This document shows positions 11,041 through 23,316 of a stretch of 64,000 nucleotides of DNA, one piece after another. A model generated the notes under the pieces. It made no database searches. It was not told the origin of the DNA and saw nothing but the letters and a program-made list of their open reading frames with translations. The stretch spans positions 33,010,261-33,074,260 of the forward strand of contig CM055872.1 in NCBI GenBank assembly GCA_029582165.1, given 5' to 3'. How positions within the stretch are numbered: position 1 is the stretch's first letter; each line of letters starts with the position of its first letter. Both the position numbers and the translations under genes were made by a program. Source of the stretch: Portulaca oleracea (Eukaryota; Streptophyta; Magnoliopsida; Caryophyllales; Portulacaceae).

Positions 11041-11219
11041 TAAGGGTTTGGAACGTCAGTTGACGCGTTGGGTAGGGAAGGAATGTGTTTGGGAAATTTG
11101 TGGAGTTTAAGGGAAACGTGTATGTGGGAGATGATGGGGGATGGATTTGTGATGGAAAGATTGCAAAAAGATGGTTCAAGAACTAAGAGAATCAAACTCC
11201 TAAGCTCTGATACCAATTT

Positions 11220-12222
11220 TGATGTATAATGGGATCAAAGAGATCTCATTACACATAGAATTCAGGATCTTTAAAAACCAAGATAAGAAACTTCTTCTCT
11301 AGTTCTCAAAGTTCAAGTAAATTCAATGAAAAGATGATGATAAACGAAAAAGATGATTGAAATCGTTTACCAAGATTGAAGAACGAATGATGATTTGATG
11401 AATGTTTGAATGAATGGCGATTGAAATGAAGAACGATTGACGATGGTTTATAGATGATTTGATGAACGAATGTACCTTGATCAATGGGATGTCGTTTGAT
11501 GCTTGAAAGATCAAACAAAGATGGTTGAATGATGATTGACTTTGGAATTGGATGAATGAACGAATGCAATGATTTGAATGATATGAATGGCACTTGAAGA
11601 ATCTTGAAGGATATAGGCACACCACCTTCAAGAAAGCATCAATCTCTTCCTTTCACCACCAAGGACGCCAACCTAGGCTAGAAGAAGATGATATCTTCGA
11701 TCTCCCTCAAGAGAAACGAAAGGGGCTAGCAAAAGCTAGAGAGAAACAACACATCATGTGTTTGATTTGTATTTTGTATTATGATTGAATGAGATCACAA
11801 GGCACCCTAAGGGGTCTATTTATACTAGTTGGAGGCCCCCTTAGGCGTGTGATACATCAAGAAATGAAGGGAAACTAGCTTACATCATTACAAACAAATG
11901 TGACATCATAAAGAAACAAATGTACATAAGCTAGTTTAAAACTAAGATAACTTGCTCATTCCTTGTCCAAATTCCAAGATTCAAAAGCCATTGTGAAGCT
12001 CCTTTGATGTAGATTATTTGACCTTTGGATGACTTCCATAATATCTTCAAGGATCTTGTGATATGGAGCAAATTACCAAACTGCCCTTGTTGAAACCATT
12101 CAAACGAGAGAGAGACTTGAGTTGATGATGCTCTTTTGCCATGTAACCGAGTATTAGACCCCTATGACGCATATTGGATGTCCTCCTTGATGTCCTTAAT
12201 GTATATGGCCATCAAATATACA
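11220..12222 (-). repeat. Array LTR C
   Basis: About 1003 bp, ends as in LTR A. Minus-strand TATA box at 11815-11824. PBS at 11204-11215. Confidence 0.9.
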
Positions 12223-13435
12223 TTATACTCCCCCGGTTGAAAAAGTTTGTCCTCAAACTTTGAGCATAAACTCTCTCTTTTGTTCGCCTTCTTCACAAGA
12301 GATTTACAAGCTTTCTTCTTAAAGGCTTTGAAGTCATCATAGACTTCTTTACAAAAATTCTTCAACTTCTTCCAAAATAACCCATAGACATTATTGGACT
12401 TTGATACTCCATATTTCACCATGGATGTAGAATTCCCATGTAACTTCAAAATTTCAAAGTCTACAATTTTGCCTTCATTATTTAATGTGAAGCGATCCAT
12501 TCTTGAATGATCACAAATGACTATGGCCCCTTGACTCCTTTGAATCCTTGGCACTTCAACCATAAGATTCAAGTTGATATCTCTTGGGTGCACATGGAAG
12601 ATACGCTTCATAGGAGAATTCAAAATTGGGTGCTTGCTTGGATCTGATTTGCTTCCCTCCGAGTTGGCAAGAATAAGACCCTTTGTGAAGATCATCAGCT
12701 TCCTTTTGAACCTTTGGAGGTTCACTAGGGCTTTTGTGGGTTGCTTTCTCATGAAGCACGATAGGTTTAGGGACCAAATCTTCTTGAACATCACGTTGGA
12801 ATGGGTGGGTGTTGAGTGGGTGACCCTTTTTGAGACTAGGGTACTCGTTGGTGGAATTTTTGTGGCTAGGTTTTGTGTTTGGGTTTAAGGGAGTGATATC
12901 CTTATGCTCACTAAACTCAGGGTGTTCAGTGGTCATAGAAGTGATGGGATTTGGATCACTCTCTTTGGGTGGGGATGGGTTGGCTATTTTTATTGGAGCT
13001 AGGGTGATTTTCTTGTTGTTGAGCCTGAAAGTGTAGGTATTGGCTCTTCCATCATGTATCACGCTCCTGTCAAATAACCATGGTCTACCCAACAAAATAT
13101 GACCAGCATCCATAGGCAAAACGTCACACCATAAAGATTCTTGAAAAGATTTGCCAATGGAGAAGCTTACGACATCGTTGTGTTACTTGTAATCCTTCAC
13201 CCTGATTGAGCCACTTGATGGTATAGGGATTTGGATGGGGACTTGTTTCCAACTGAAGTTTGTCCACCATAGTAGTTGACGCCACATTGGTGCTGCTTCC
13301 ACCATCAATTATCAAAGAACAGACCTTTCCCTTGATTGTGCAACGAGACTGAAAGATAGCTTCTTGTTGTTGCTGATCTTCTGGAACAATCGAATTGCTG
13401 AGGATCCTCCTCATGAAGAACAATTCGTGAGCCAT
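12162..13435 (-). pseudogene. Array unit 4: retropepsin-domain protein, two frameshifts
   Basis: Read in three frames. 13124-13435 carries the N-terminus and the active site IIDGGSSTNVAS. After a 4-base loss near 13170, 12556-13119 carries LLGRPWLF and the linker. After a 2-base loss near 12685, 12162-12794 carries the basic C-terminus and crosses the PPT into the LTR (LFQPGEYNVY..KEDIQYAS). All parts of the unit-2 protein are present. Confidence 0.8.
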
Positions 13436-13617
13436 GGTAAGGGTTTGGAACGTCCAGATTGACGTTGGGTAGGGATGGGAATGTGTTTGGGCTGTTTGTG
13501 GAGTTTAAGGGAAACGTGTATGTGGGAGATGATGGGGGATGGATTTGTGATGGAAAGATTGCAAAAAGATGGTTCAAGAACTAAGAGAATCAAACTCCTA
13601 AGCTCTGATACCAATTT

Positions 13618-14618
13618 TGATGTATAATGGGATCAAAGAGATCTCATTACACATAGAATTCAGGATCTTTAAAAACCAAGATAAGAAACTTCTTCTCTAG
13701 TTCTCAAAGTTCAAGTAAATTCAATGAAAAGATGATGATAAACGAAAAAGATGATTGAAATCGTTTACCAAGATTGAAGAACGAATGATGATTTGATGAA
13801 TGTTTGAATGAATGGCGATTGAAATGAAGAACGATTGACGATGGTTTATAGATGATTTGATGAACGAATGTACCTTGATCAATGGGATGTCGTTTGATGC
13901 TTGAAAGATAAAACAAAGATGGTTGAATGATGATTGACGTTGGAATTGGACGAATGAACGAATGCAATGATTTGAATGATATGAATGGCACTTGAAGAAT
14001 CTTGAAGGATATAGGCACACCACCTTCAAGAAAGCTTCAATCTCTTCCTTTCACCACCAAGGACGCCAACCTAGGCTAGAAGAAGATGATATCTTCGATC
14101 TCCCTCAAGAGAAACGAAAAGGGCTAGCAAAAGCTAGAGAGAAACAACACATCATGTGTTTGATTTGTATTTTGTATTATGATTGAATGAGATCACAAGG
14201 CACCCTAAGGGGTCTATTTATACTAGTTGGAGGCCCCCTTAGGCGTGTGATACATCAAGAAATGAAGGGAAACTAGCTTACATCATTACAAACAAATGTG
14301 ACATCATAAAGAAACAAATGTACATAAGCTAGTTTAAAACTAAGATAACTTGCTCATTCCTTGTCCAAATTCCAAGATTCAAAAGCCATTGTGAAGCTCC
14401 TTTGATGTAGATTATTTGACCTTTGGATGACTTCCATAATATCTTCAAGGATCTTGTGATATGGAGCAAATTACCAAACTGCCCTTGTTGAAACCATTCA
14501 AACGAGAGAGACTTGAGTGGATGATGCTCTTTTGCCATGTAACCGAGTATTAGACCCCTATGACGCATATTGGATGTCCTCCTTGATGTCCTTAATGTAT
14601 ATGGCCATCAAATATACA
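13618..14618 (-). repeat. Array LTR D
   Basis: About 1001 bp, ends as in LTR A. Minus-strand TATA box at 14213-14222. PBS at 13602-13613. Confidence 0.9.
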
Positions 14619-15826
14619 TTATACTCCCCCGGTTGAAAAAGTTTGTCCTCAAACTTTGAGCATAAACTATCTCTTTTTCGCTTCTTCACAAGAGATTTAC
14701 AAGCTTTCTTCTTAAAGGCTTTGAAGTCATCATAGACTTCTTTACAAAACTTCTTCAACTTCTTCCAAAATAACCCATAGACATTATTGGACTTTGATAC
14801 TCCATATTTCACCATGGATGTAGAATTCCCATGTAACTTCAAAATTTCAAAGTCTACAATTTTGCCTTCATTATTTAATGTGAAGCGATCCATTCTTGAA
14901 TGATCACAAATGACTATGGCCCCTTGACTCCTTTGAATCCTTGGCACTTCAACCATAAGATTCAAGTTGATATCTCTTGGGTGCACATGGAAGATACGCT
15001 TCATAGGAGAATTCAAAATTGGGTGCTTGCTTGGATCTGATTTGCTTCCCTCCGAGTTGGCAAGAATAAGACCCTTTGCTTGAAGATCATCAGCTTCCTT
15101 TTGAACCTTTGGAGGTTCACTAGGGTTTTTGTGGGTTGCTTTCTCATGAAGCACGATAGGTTTAGGGACCAAATCTTCTTGAACATCACGTTGGAATGGG
15201 TGGGTGTTGAGTGGGTGACCCTTTTTGAGACTAGGGTACTCGTTGGTGGAATTTTCGTGGCTAGGTTTTGTGTTTGGGTTTAAGGGAGTGATCTCCTTAT
15301 GCTCACTAAACTCAGGGTTTTCAGTGGTCATAGAAGTGATGGGATTTGGATCACTCTCTTTGGGTGGGGATGGGTTGGCTATTTTTAGTGGAGCTAGGGT
15401 GATTTTCTTGTTGTTGAGCCTGAAAGTGTAGGTATTGGCTCTTCCATCATGTATCACGCTCCTGTCAAATAACCATGGTCTTCCCAACAAAATATGACAA
15501 GCATCCATGCAAACGTCACACCATAAAGATTCTTGAAAAGATTTGCCAATGGAGAAGCTTACGAACATCGTTGTGTTACTTGTAATCACCCTTTGATTGA
15601 GCCACTTGATGGTATAGGGATTTGGATGGGGACTTGTTTCCAACTGAAGTTTGTCCACCATAGTAGTTGACGCCACATTGGTGCTGCTTCCACCATCAAT
15701 TATCAAAGAACAGACCTTTCCCTTGATTGTGCAACGAGACTGAAAGATAGCTTCTTGTTGTTGCTGATCTTCTGGAACAATCGAATTGCTGAGGATCCTC
15801 CTCATGAAGAACAATTCGTGAGCCAT
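14558..15826 (-). CDS. Array unit 5: retropepsin-domain protein, intact and longest (422 aa)
   Basis: Same protein as unit 2, open from MAHELFF to DIQYAS. It continues past KKRKRDS through the PPT (LFQPGEYNVYLM) about 60 bases into the LTR. This is probably the ancestral end, since chromovirus polyproteins of this type overlap their PPT. Within the protease, small compensating indels change residues ~85-105 (WLNQRVITSNTTMFVSF in place of WLNQGEGLQVTQRCLVSF), and SLWCDVCMDACH has lost two residues. The frame is open, but this copy's fold may be damaged. Confidence 0.7.
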   Translation of the reverse strand: MAHELFFMRRILSNSIVPEDQQQQEAIFQSRCTIKGKVCSLIIDGGSSTNVASTTMVDKLQLETSPHPNPYTIKWLNQRVITSNTTMFVSFSIGKSFQESLWCDVCMDACHILLGRPWLFDRSVIHDGRANTYTFRLNNKKITLAPLKIANPSPPKESDPNPITSMTTENPEFSEHKEITPLNPNTKPSHENSTNEYPSLKKGHPLNTHPFQRDVQEDLVPKPIVLHEKATHKNPSEPPKVQKEADDLQAKGLILANSEGSKSDPSKHPILNSPMKRIFHVHPRDINLNLMVEVPRIQRSQGAIVICDHSRMDRFTLNNEGKIVDFEILKLHGNSTSMVKYGVSKSNNVYGLFWKKLKKFCKEVYDDFKAFKKKACKSLVKKRKRDSLCSKFEDKLFQPGEYNVYLMAIYIKDIKEDIQYAS

Positions 15827-16008
15827 GGTAAAGGTTTGGAATGTCCAGATTGACGTTGGGTAGGGATGGGAATGTGTTTGGGCTGTTTGTGGAGTTTAAG
15901 GGAAACGTGTATGTGGGAGATGATGGGGGATGGATTTGTGATGGAAAGATTGCAAAAAGATGGTTCAAGAACTAAGAGAATCAAACTCCTAAGCTCTGAT
16001 ACCAATTT

Positions 16009-17008
16009 TGATGTATAATGGGATCAAAGAGATCTCATTACACATAGAATTCAGGATCTTTAAAAACCAAGATAAGAAACTTCTTCTCTAGTTCTCAAAG
16101 TTCAAGTAAATTCAATGAAAAGATGATGATAAACGAAAAAGATGATTGAAATCGTTTACCAAGATTGAAGAACGAATGATGATTTGATGAATGTTTGAAT
16201 GAATGGCGATTGAAATGAAGAACGATTGACGATGGTTTATAGATGATTTGATGAACGAATGTACCTTGATCAATGGGATGTCGTTTGATGCTTGAAAGAT
16301 AAAACAAAGATGGTTGAATGATGATTGGCGTTGGAATTGGGCCGAATGAGCGAATGCAATGATTTGAATGATATGAATGGCACTTGAAGAATCTTGAAGG
16401 ATATAGGCACACCACCTTCAAGAAAGCTTCAATCTCTTCCTTTCACCACCAAGGACGCCAACCTAGGCTAGAAGAAGATGATATCTTGATCTCCTCAAGA
16501 AAGCGAAAAGGGCTAGCAAAGCTAGAGAGAAACAACACATCATGTGTTTGATTTGTATTTTGTATTATGATTGAATGAGATCACAAGGCACCCTAAGGGG
16601 TCTATTTATACTAGTTGGAGGCCCCCTTAGGCGTGTGATACATCAAGAAATGAAGGGAAACTAGCTTACATCATTACAAACAAATGTGACATCATAAAGA
16701 AACAAATGTACATAAGCTAGTTTAAAACTAAGATAACTTGCTCATTCCTTGTCCAAATTCCAAGATTCAAAAGCCATTGTGAAGCTCCTTTGATGTAGAT
16801 TATTTGACCTTTGGATGACTTCCATAATATCTTCAAGGATCTTGTGATATGGAGCAAATTACCAAACTGCCCTTGTTGAAACCATTCAAACGAGAGAGAG
16901 ACTTGAGTGGATGATGCTCTTTTGCCATGTAACCGAGTATTAGACCCCTATGACGCATATTGGATGTCCTCCTTGATGTCCTTAATGTATATGGCCATCA
17001 AATATACA
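16009..17008 (-). repeat. Array LTR E
   Basis: About 1000 bp, ends as in LTR A. Minus-strand TATA box at 16601-16610. PBS at 15993-16004. Several 1-2 base losses near 16485-16520. Confidence 0.9.
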
Positions 17009-17052
17009 TTATACTCCCCCGGTTGAAAAAGTTTGTCCTCAAACTTTGAGCA

Positions 17053-18224
17053 TCAACTCTCTCTTTTGTTCGCCTTCTTCACAAGAGATTTACAAGCTTT
17101 CTTCTTAAAGGCTTTGAAGTCATCATAGACTTCTTTACAAAACTTCTTCAACTTCTTCCAAAATAACCCATAGACATTATTGGACTTTGATACTCCATAT
17201 TTCACCATGGATGTAGAATTCCCATGTAACTTCAAAATTTCAAAGTCTACAATTTTGCCTTCATTATTTAATGTGAAGCGATCCATTCTTGAATGATCAC
17301 AAATGACTATGGCCCCTTGACTCCTTTGAATCCTTGGCACTTCAACCATAAGATTCAAGTTGATATCTCTTGGGTGCACATGGAAGATACGCTTCATAGG
17401 AGAATTCAAAATTGGGTGCTTGCTTGGATCTGATTTGCTTCCCTCCGAGTTGGCAAGAATAAGACCCTTTGCTTGAAGATCATCAGCTTCCTTTTGAACC
17501 TTTGGAGGTTCACTAGGGTTTTTGTGGGTTGCTTTCTCATGAAGCACGATAGGTTTAGGGACCAAATCTTCTTGAACATCACGTTGGAATGGGTGGGTGT
17601 TGAGTGGGTGACCCTTTTTGAGACTAGGGTACTCGTTGGTGGAATTTTCGTGGCTAGGTTTTGTGTTTGGGTTTAAGGGAGTGATCTCCTTATGCTCACT
17701 AAACTCAGGGTTTTCAGTGGTCATAGAAGTGATGGGATTTGGATCACTCTCTTTGGGTGGGGATGGGTTGGCTATTTTTAGTGGAGCTAGGGTGATTTTC
17801 TTGTTGTTGAGCCTGAAAGTGTAGGTATTGGCTCTTCCATCATGTATCACGCTCCTGTCAAATAACCATGGTCTTCCCAACAAAATATGACAAGCATCCA
17901 TAGGCAAAACGTCACACCATAAAGATTCTTGAAAAGATTTGCCAATGGAGAAGCTTTCCAAACATCGTTGTGTTACTTGTAATCCTTCACCCTGATTGAG
18001 CCACTTGATGGTATAGGGATTTGGATGGGGACTTGTTTCCAACTGAAGTTTGTCCACCATAGTAGTTGACGCCACATTGGTCCGCTTCCACCATCAATTA
18101 TCAAAGAACAGACCTTTCCCTTGATTGTGCAACGAGACTGAAAGATAGCTTCTTGTTGTTGCTGATCTTCTGGAACAATCGAATTGCTGAGGATCCTCCT
18201 CATGAAGAACAATTCGTGAGCCAT
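17053..18224 (-). pseudogene. Array unit 6: retropepsin-domain protein, one frameshift
   Basis: N-terminus MAHELFF to IIDGGSG in 17973-18224; the rest (340 aa, ending KKANKRES) in 17053-18075. A single small indel at ~18080 (ggtccgcttcc where intact copies have ggtgctgcttcc) shifts the frame within the active-site motif. Otherwise as unit 2. Confidence 0.8.
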
Positions 18225-18406
18225 GGTAAGGGTTTGGAACGTCCAGATTGACGTTGGGTAGGGAAGGGAATGTGTTTGGGCTGTTTGTGGAGTTTAAGGG
18301 AAACGTGTATGTGGGAGATGATGGGGGATGGATTTGTGATGGAAAGATTGCAAAAAGATGGTTCACGAACTAAGAGAATCAAACTCCTAAGCTCTGATAC
18401 CAATTT

Positions 18407-19406
18407 TGATGTATAATGGGATCAAAGAGATCTCATTACACATAGAATTCAGGATCTTTAAAAACCAAGATAAGAATCTTCTTCTCTAGTTCTCAAAGTT
18501 CAACTAAATTCAATGAAAAGATGATGATAAACGAAAAAGATGATTGAAATCGTTTACCAAGATTGAAGAACGAATGATGATTTGATGAATCTTTGAATGA
18601 ATGGCGATTGAAATGAAGAACGATTGACGATGGTTTATAGATGCATTGATGAACGAATGTACCTTGATCAATGGGATGTCGTTTGATGCTTGAAAGATCA
18701 AACAAAGATGGTTGAATGATGATTGACGTTGGAATTGGATGAATGAACGAATGCAATGATTTGAATGATATGAATGGCACTTGAAGAATCTTGAAGGATA
18801 TAGGCACACCACCTTCAAGAAAGCTTCAATCTCTTCCTTTCACCACCAAGGACGCCAACCTAGGCTAGAAGAAGATGATATCTTCGATCTCCCTCAAGAG
18901 AAACGAAAGGGGCTAGCAAAAGCTAGAGAGAAACAACACATCATGTGTTTGATTTGTATTTTGTATTATGATTGAATGAGATCACAAGGCACCCTAAGGG
19001 GTCTATTTATACTAGTTGGAGGCCCCCTTAGGTGTGTGATACATCAAGAAATGAAGGGAAACTAGCTTACATCATTACAAACAAATGTGACATCATAAAG
19101 AAACAAATGTACATAAGCTAGTTTAAAACTAAGATAACTTGCTCATTCCTTGTCCAAATTCCAAGATTCAAAAGCCATTGTGAAGCTCCTTTGATGTAGA
19201 TTATTTGACCTTTGGATGACTTCCATAATATCTTCAAGGATCTTGTGATATGGAGCAAATTACCAAACTGCCCTTGTTGAAACCATTCAAACGAGAGAGA
19301 CTTGAGTGAATGATGCTCTTTTGCCATGTAACCGAGTATGAGACCCCTATGACGGATATTGGATGTCCTCCTTGATGTCTATGATGTATATGGCCATCAA
19401 ATATAC
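18407..19406 (-). repeat. Array LTR F, outermost 5' LTR
   Basis: Same LTR as the others. Minus-strand TATA box at 19002-19011. PBS at 18391-18402. The outer end stops at ..caaatatac, one or two bases short of the terminal dinucleotide, and a six-base linker leads into Tat gag sequence at ~19412. No matching duplication is seen on the other side of the array. Confidence 0.85.
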
Positions 19407-19411
19407 CTCAG

Positions 19412-20837
19412 TAACCCCAAGCAACACGTTGCGCATTTCATCGAGACTTGCAGCAATGCAGAGACGGAAGGAGATCGACTGGTGAAGCAGTTTGTTCGAT
19501 CATTGAAAGGGATAACATTCCAATGGTACATGGATTTGGAACCCGAGTCTATCAACAGCTGGGGAGAAATGGAGCGAGAGTTCCTCAACCGGTTCTACAA
19601 CACTCAACGTGTTGTTAGCATGACGAAGCTGACGAATAGCAAACAATGGAGGGGGAGCCAATCGTTGAATAACATCCATCGTTGGAGGGCTCTTAGTCTT
19701 GAGTACAAAGATCGCCTCTCTGAGGCTTCAACTGTCGACATGTGCACTCAAGGGATACACTGGGAGCTGCTTTACGTCCTCAAAATGGTCAAGCGAAGGA
19801 CTTTCCAAGAGTTGGCAACCAAAGCACATGACATGGAGATAACCATAGAGAGTCGATGGGGAAAGTCTTCATCTTCGTCCGAAGTAAGAAAAGGTACTAA
19901 CGAGTACAAGAAGAATGTGAAGCCAGTGAAGACTTCAAAGAGGGAGTCCATGTATGTTTCAACTACAACTTAGGAGCCAGTTCGAATCTCTGCTAAACCC
20001 AAACAAGTAAGCAGAAAAACCGCATTATCGAGGAATGATGCTAAGAAACGTCTTACGTTGAAAGAGCTACAAGAGAAGAAATACCCGTCCCCTGATTCAG
20101 ACTTGTCTGGAATGCTTGATGACTTGCTGGAGAAGGGTGTTATCGAGCTCCCGCAACCAAAGAGGCCGGAAGAAGCGGGAAGCACAAATGACCCGAGGTA
20201 CTACCGCTATCACAGGTTAGTCAGTCACCCTCTCGAGAAATGTATTACCCTGAAAGAGCGCATCATGAAGTTAGCTGAGGAAGGGAGGATAATTTTGGAC
20301 TTGGACAACAATGTTAAAACTAATTGCATTTCGGCACACCCGGCAACATATGACAAAGAAGATCTCATGATGATCCAGTTCGGGAGCCAAGAGCCAATCT
20401 TCATCCCCATTCTAGCTGGAACCTCTCAAGAGAAACATAATGAAGCACCAAAATGTCTAGAGGAAGGAGGATGGTTTCTTGTCACGCGGAGGAAAGCCAG
20501 GAAGAACGACAGGGTTCAAATGCCATCATCTCGCAAAAGAAAGCAACAGGAAGGGAAGAGAAATTCTCAACCAGCTGGGCAAGGGAAGAAGGTCGCTAGC
20601 TCAAGGAAGCAGTTGGTTCAACCCTCTGAGTCGTTCGAGTAAGATTCACGTCGTTCTCTCACCTTAGAAGAATATTTCCTGTGGGACTCCCTAGGAAAGG
20701 TTGACGAAGTTGTGGTGAACATGGTCTCCTGTTCCGAGCTCGAAGATGAGGACAACAAAGTAAAGAACCAAGATCTTCTTCAAAAAGCTACGGATAAAAC
20801 TCTAAGGGTGTTGGAGGCCTTATCAGCACGAATGGCA
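19412..20837 (+). pseudogene. Tat-lineage gag fragment, copy 1
   Basis: Closely matches 28990-30418 in the complete Tat copy: NPKQHVAHFIETCSNA, LVKQFVRSLKG, NRFYNTQRVV, then YYRYHRLVSHPLEKC, which holds the variant zinc-knuckle-like segment. Its 5' end is cut by the array LTR, and its reading frame is joined to antisense LTR sequence (open from 19359). Stops occur at 19971 and 20640. At 20837 it ends inside '..gcacgaatggca' and LINE sequence begins. Confidence 0.85.
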
Positions 20838-23316
20838 TTAATAAGAACATGCTAAGTACACGTTCAGAACATGTTGGTGGAGAACAATCAACACAGCATT
20901 AATAAGAACGAGCTTCCCTGCCATGGATAGCATCCTAAATTTCCAAGTATCCAACCGCTTTTGAACATCCTCCACTATAAACGCAAACTGATATGTTCTA
21001 TTCCTTTACACCCTTGTTGGCACACCTAGATAAGTCTGGAAAAAACCCCCTTCAAGATATCCAAAGATCACCTTCATGCCGTCCCTATCCTGCTGAGAAG
21101 CTCCTTTAGAAAAACAAATAGAGGACTTCCCCAAGTTAATGACTTTGCCCGAAGCACTACTATACCTATCAATAGAACTCTTCAAGGCAAGACACGAGGA
21201 CGCATCCAGCTTTGTGAAGAATAGAGCATCATCAGCAAATAATAAATGAGACACTGGAGGGGCTCCCCTAGCCGCCAAGACCAAATGCACCCTTCCTTGC
21301 TCAACATCCTCAACAATCACCGCAGAAAGAGCTTCCATACACAAGATAAATAAGTATGGGGATAAGTGGTCCCCTTGCCTTAGCCCCAGAGAGGGTATAA
21401 TGGGTTTTGAATTCACACCATTCACCAACTCTGAATACCGCACAGTGGTAACACACCTCATCAGAATTCGAACCCATTTATATGGAAACTTCATTTTTCT
21501 CAGCACAGCCTCCAAAAAATCCCACTGGATTTTATCATAAGCTTTCCTCATATCAATCTTCAGTGCATCAAACTATTTACCCGTCCTCTTGTTTGCCAAA
21601 AAGTGCAGAATCTCATGAACAACAAGAATATTATCTTCTTTTAAACGACGAGGAACAAAGGCCGACTGACTTTCAGACACCAAAGACTTTATAATCGAGT
21701 GCAGTCACTCCACTAAACACTTTGGGATAATTTTGCAAATAACATTACAAAGGCTTATAGGGCGGAAATCACTAACCTGCTGAGCCTCAGGCTTCTTTTT
21801 TAGAAGAAAGATATTGGTATTGTTGATCTCCCCCACAAACTTCCCCTCATTCACCGCCTCTAGATCCATAGCCACCACCTGGTCTCCCACCCAATCCCAA
21901 CAGTTCTAGAAAAATTCGGGCGGAATCCCATCGGGACCTGGGCTCTTCCCCGTCTTTATTTGTCTAATAACTTTTTCGACATCCCTCTTGGAAAAAGGTT
22001 TTAACAAGAATTGTTTGTCCTCCTCGGAAAGAGTCTTACTGATTTCCCCAACAACCTGCCTCATGGATCTCCTTTCGCACAGACTGCATCGTCAGACTGG
22101 GCATGAAGAGCCTAGAGAATTCCTCCATAAACTGGGCTTCATTAAAAGATACCAACCCATTTTTTAACTTTAAACAATTGATCCTATTATAAGCCTGCCT
22201 CCTTTTGAACTGCCCAAAAAAGAAGGCAATGTGCTGGTCTCCCAACCCGGCCCACTTCACCTTACTCTAATGCACCCAAAAATCATGCACACACTTTATC
22301 AAATCCACCATATTTTGCACCTTTTGAACTGCATCAGCAAAGGCAAAATCATTCATACCAAACTTTGCCAAGTAATCTTGAACTTTTTGAAGCCCTTGCA
22401 AAGCATGGTTCACAACTAGCTGCTTCTCATCCTTTAACTCCAGGACCAGCCTCATATCCAACTGCCTCACCAAACTCAGCCACTTAAGACACTTAAAGGA
22501 TGCACAACCAGTGATCGGAACATAATTGATCAAAAGAGCCAACTCATCCAAAAAACGCTAGAGTTTGATGACCCAAGGATCAAGTTTAAAAGAGCTCCTT
22601 TTCACTACAGTATGCCATTTAATATGCAATGCAATAAGAGAGTGATCCGAAAAAACAATTGGAAAGTTGTGGAGAAAAGAGCAAGAGAACTTCTCCAGCC
22701 ATTCAGAAGAAACATAAGCTCTATCCAACCTCTCCCAAGTACACTTCCCACCCTCCCTCTTATTGGTCCAGGTATAAGACACCCCTGTAAATGGGACATC
22801 CAACAATCCCATCCTGTCTTTCCATTCACAAAACTGGGCTTCACCTCTGATCAATGAGGACCCCCATATTTTTTGAGAACGGTCCTCCACCTAATTAAAG
22901 TCCCCAATTACCACATATAAGCCTTGGAAAGTATTGAGAACATAGGCAAGCTTATCCCAGACATCCTGCCAGCCTTGAACATATGAGCAACTATACACAA
23001 ACACGATATACCACATAGCAAGATCCATTCCACTAACTTTGACAATTACGTAGTTTTCATCACAATCAACCACAGAGAAAACAGAGTCATTCTTCCACCC
23101 CAAAATAATACCCCCAGCCGAACCAACAGAGTCCACCCCTGTTACAAAATGAAACACCATCTTCTTAACAGACACCATAGCAAGATCAACAGACTGCTTA
23201 GACTCAAAAAGACAAATTAAATCTAACTTCAGGAAACTCGAGACCCCGCGGATATAAGGAATTGCAGAGAGGTCCGCTTGCCCCAAACCTCCGATTGCAG
23301 TGCAACTTCTGATCAT
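20838..23316 (-). pseudogene. LINE ORF2: EEP endonuclease plus reverse transcriptase, broken
   Basis: The endonuclease would nick target DNA and the RT would prime on it. Endonuclease motifs: CLFESK (catalytic Glu), VVIGDFN at ~22892, SDHSLIALH at ~22650. RT motifs: SDFRPISLCNV (~21760), KIDMRKAYDKIQWDF (~21540), GLRQGDHLSPYLF (~21370) and an intact LLFADDALFF (~21230). In-frame stops lie at ~22888, ~22558, ~22262, ~21905, ~21703, ~21572 and ~21007. The catalytic signature survives, but the frame is dead. Confidence 0.85.

Larger units (their letters stand above)
5660..19406 (-). mobile_element. Tandem array of a non-autonomous chromovirus (LTR-internal)x6
   Basis: Six primer-binding sites in the same orientation lie at 6417, 8819, 11204, 13602, 15993 and 18391 (spacings 2402, 2385, 2398, 2391, 2398). 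Each is followed on the plus strand by a ~1.0 kb LTR (TG..CA ends), then the polypurine side of the next internal segment. The order is internal1(partial)-LTR-internal2-LTR...-internal6-LTR, so adjacent units share single LTRs. Such chains are expected from unequal exchange between LTRs, or from rolling-circle or multimer integration. Internals encode only a retropepsin-domain protein, with no gag, RT or integrase. Copies look nearly identical, with scattered small indels, so expansion is recent or homogenised. The outer LTR at 18407-19406 abuts Tat gag sequence; the left end is cut by a TG repeat. Confidence 0.9.

Noticed and set aside
5660..19406. CRISPR-like or classical short satellite array
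   Set aside because: The period is 2.4 kb, and each unit has PBS, LTR ends and a protease frame, so it is a retrotransposon chain.
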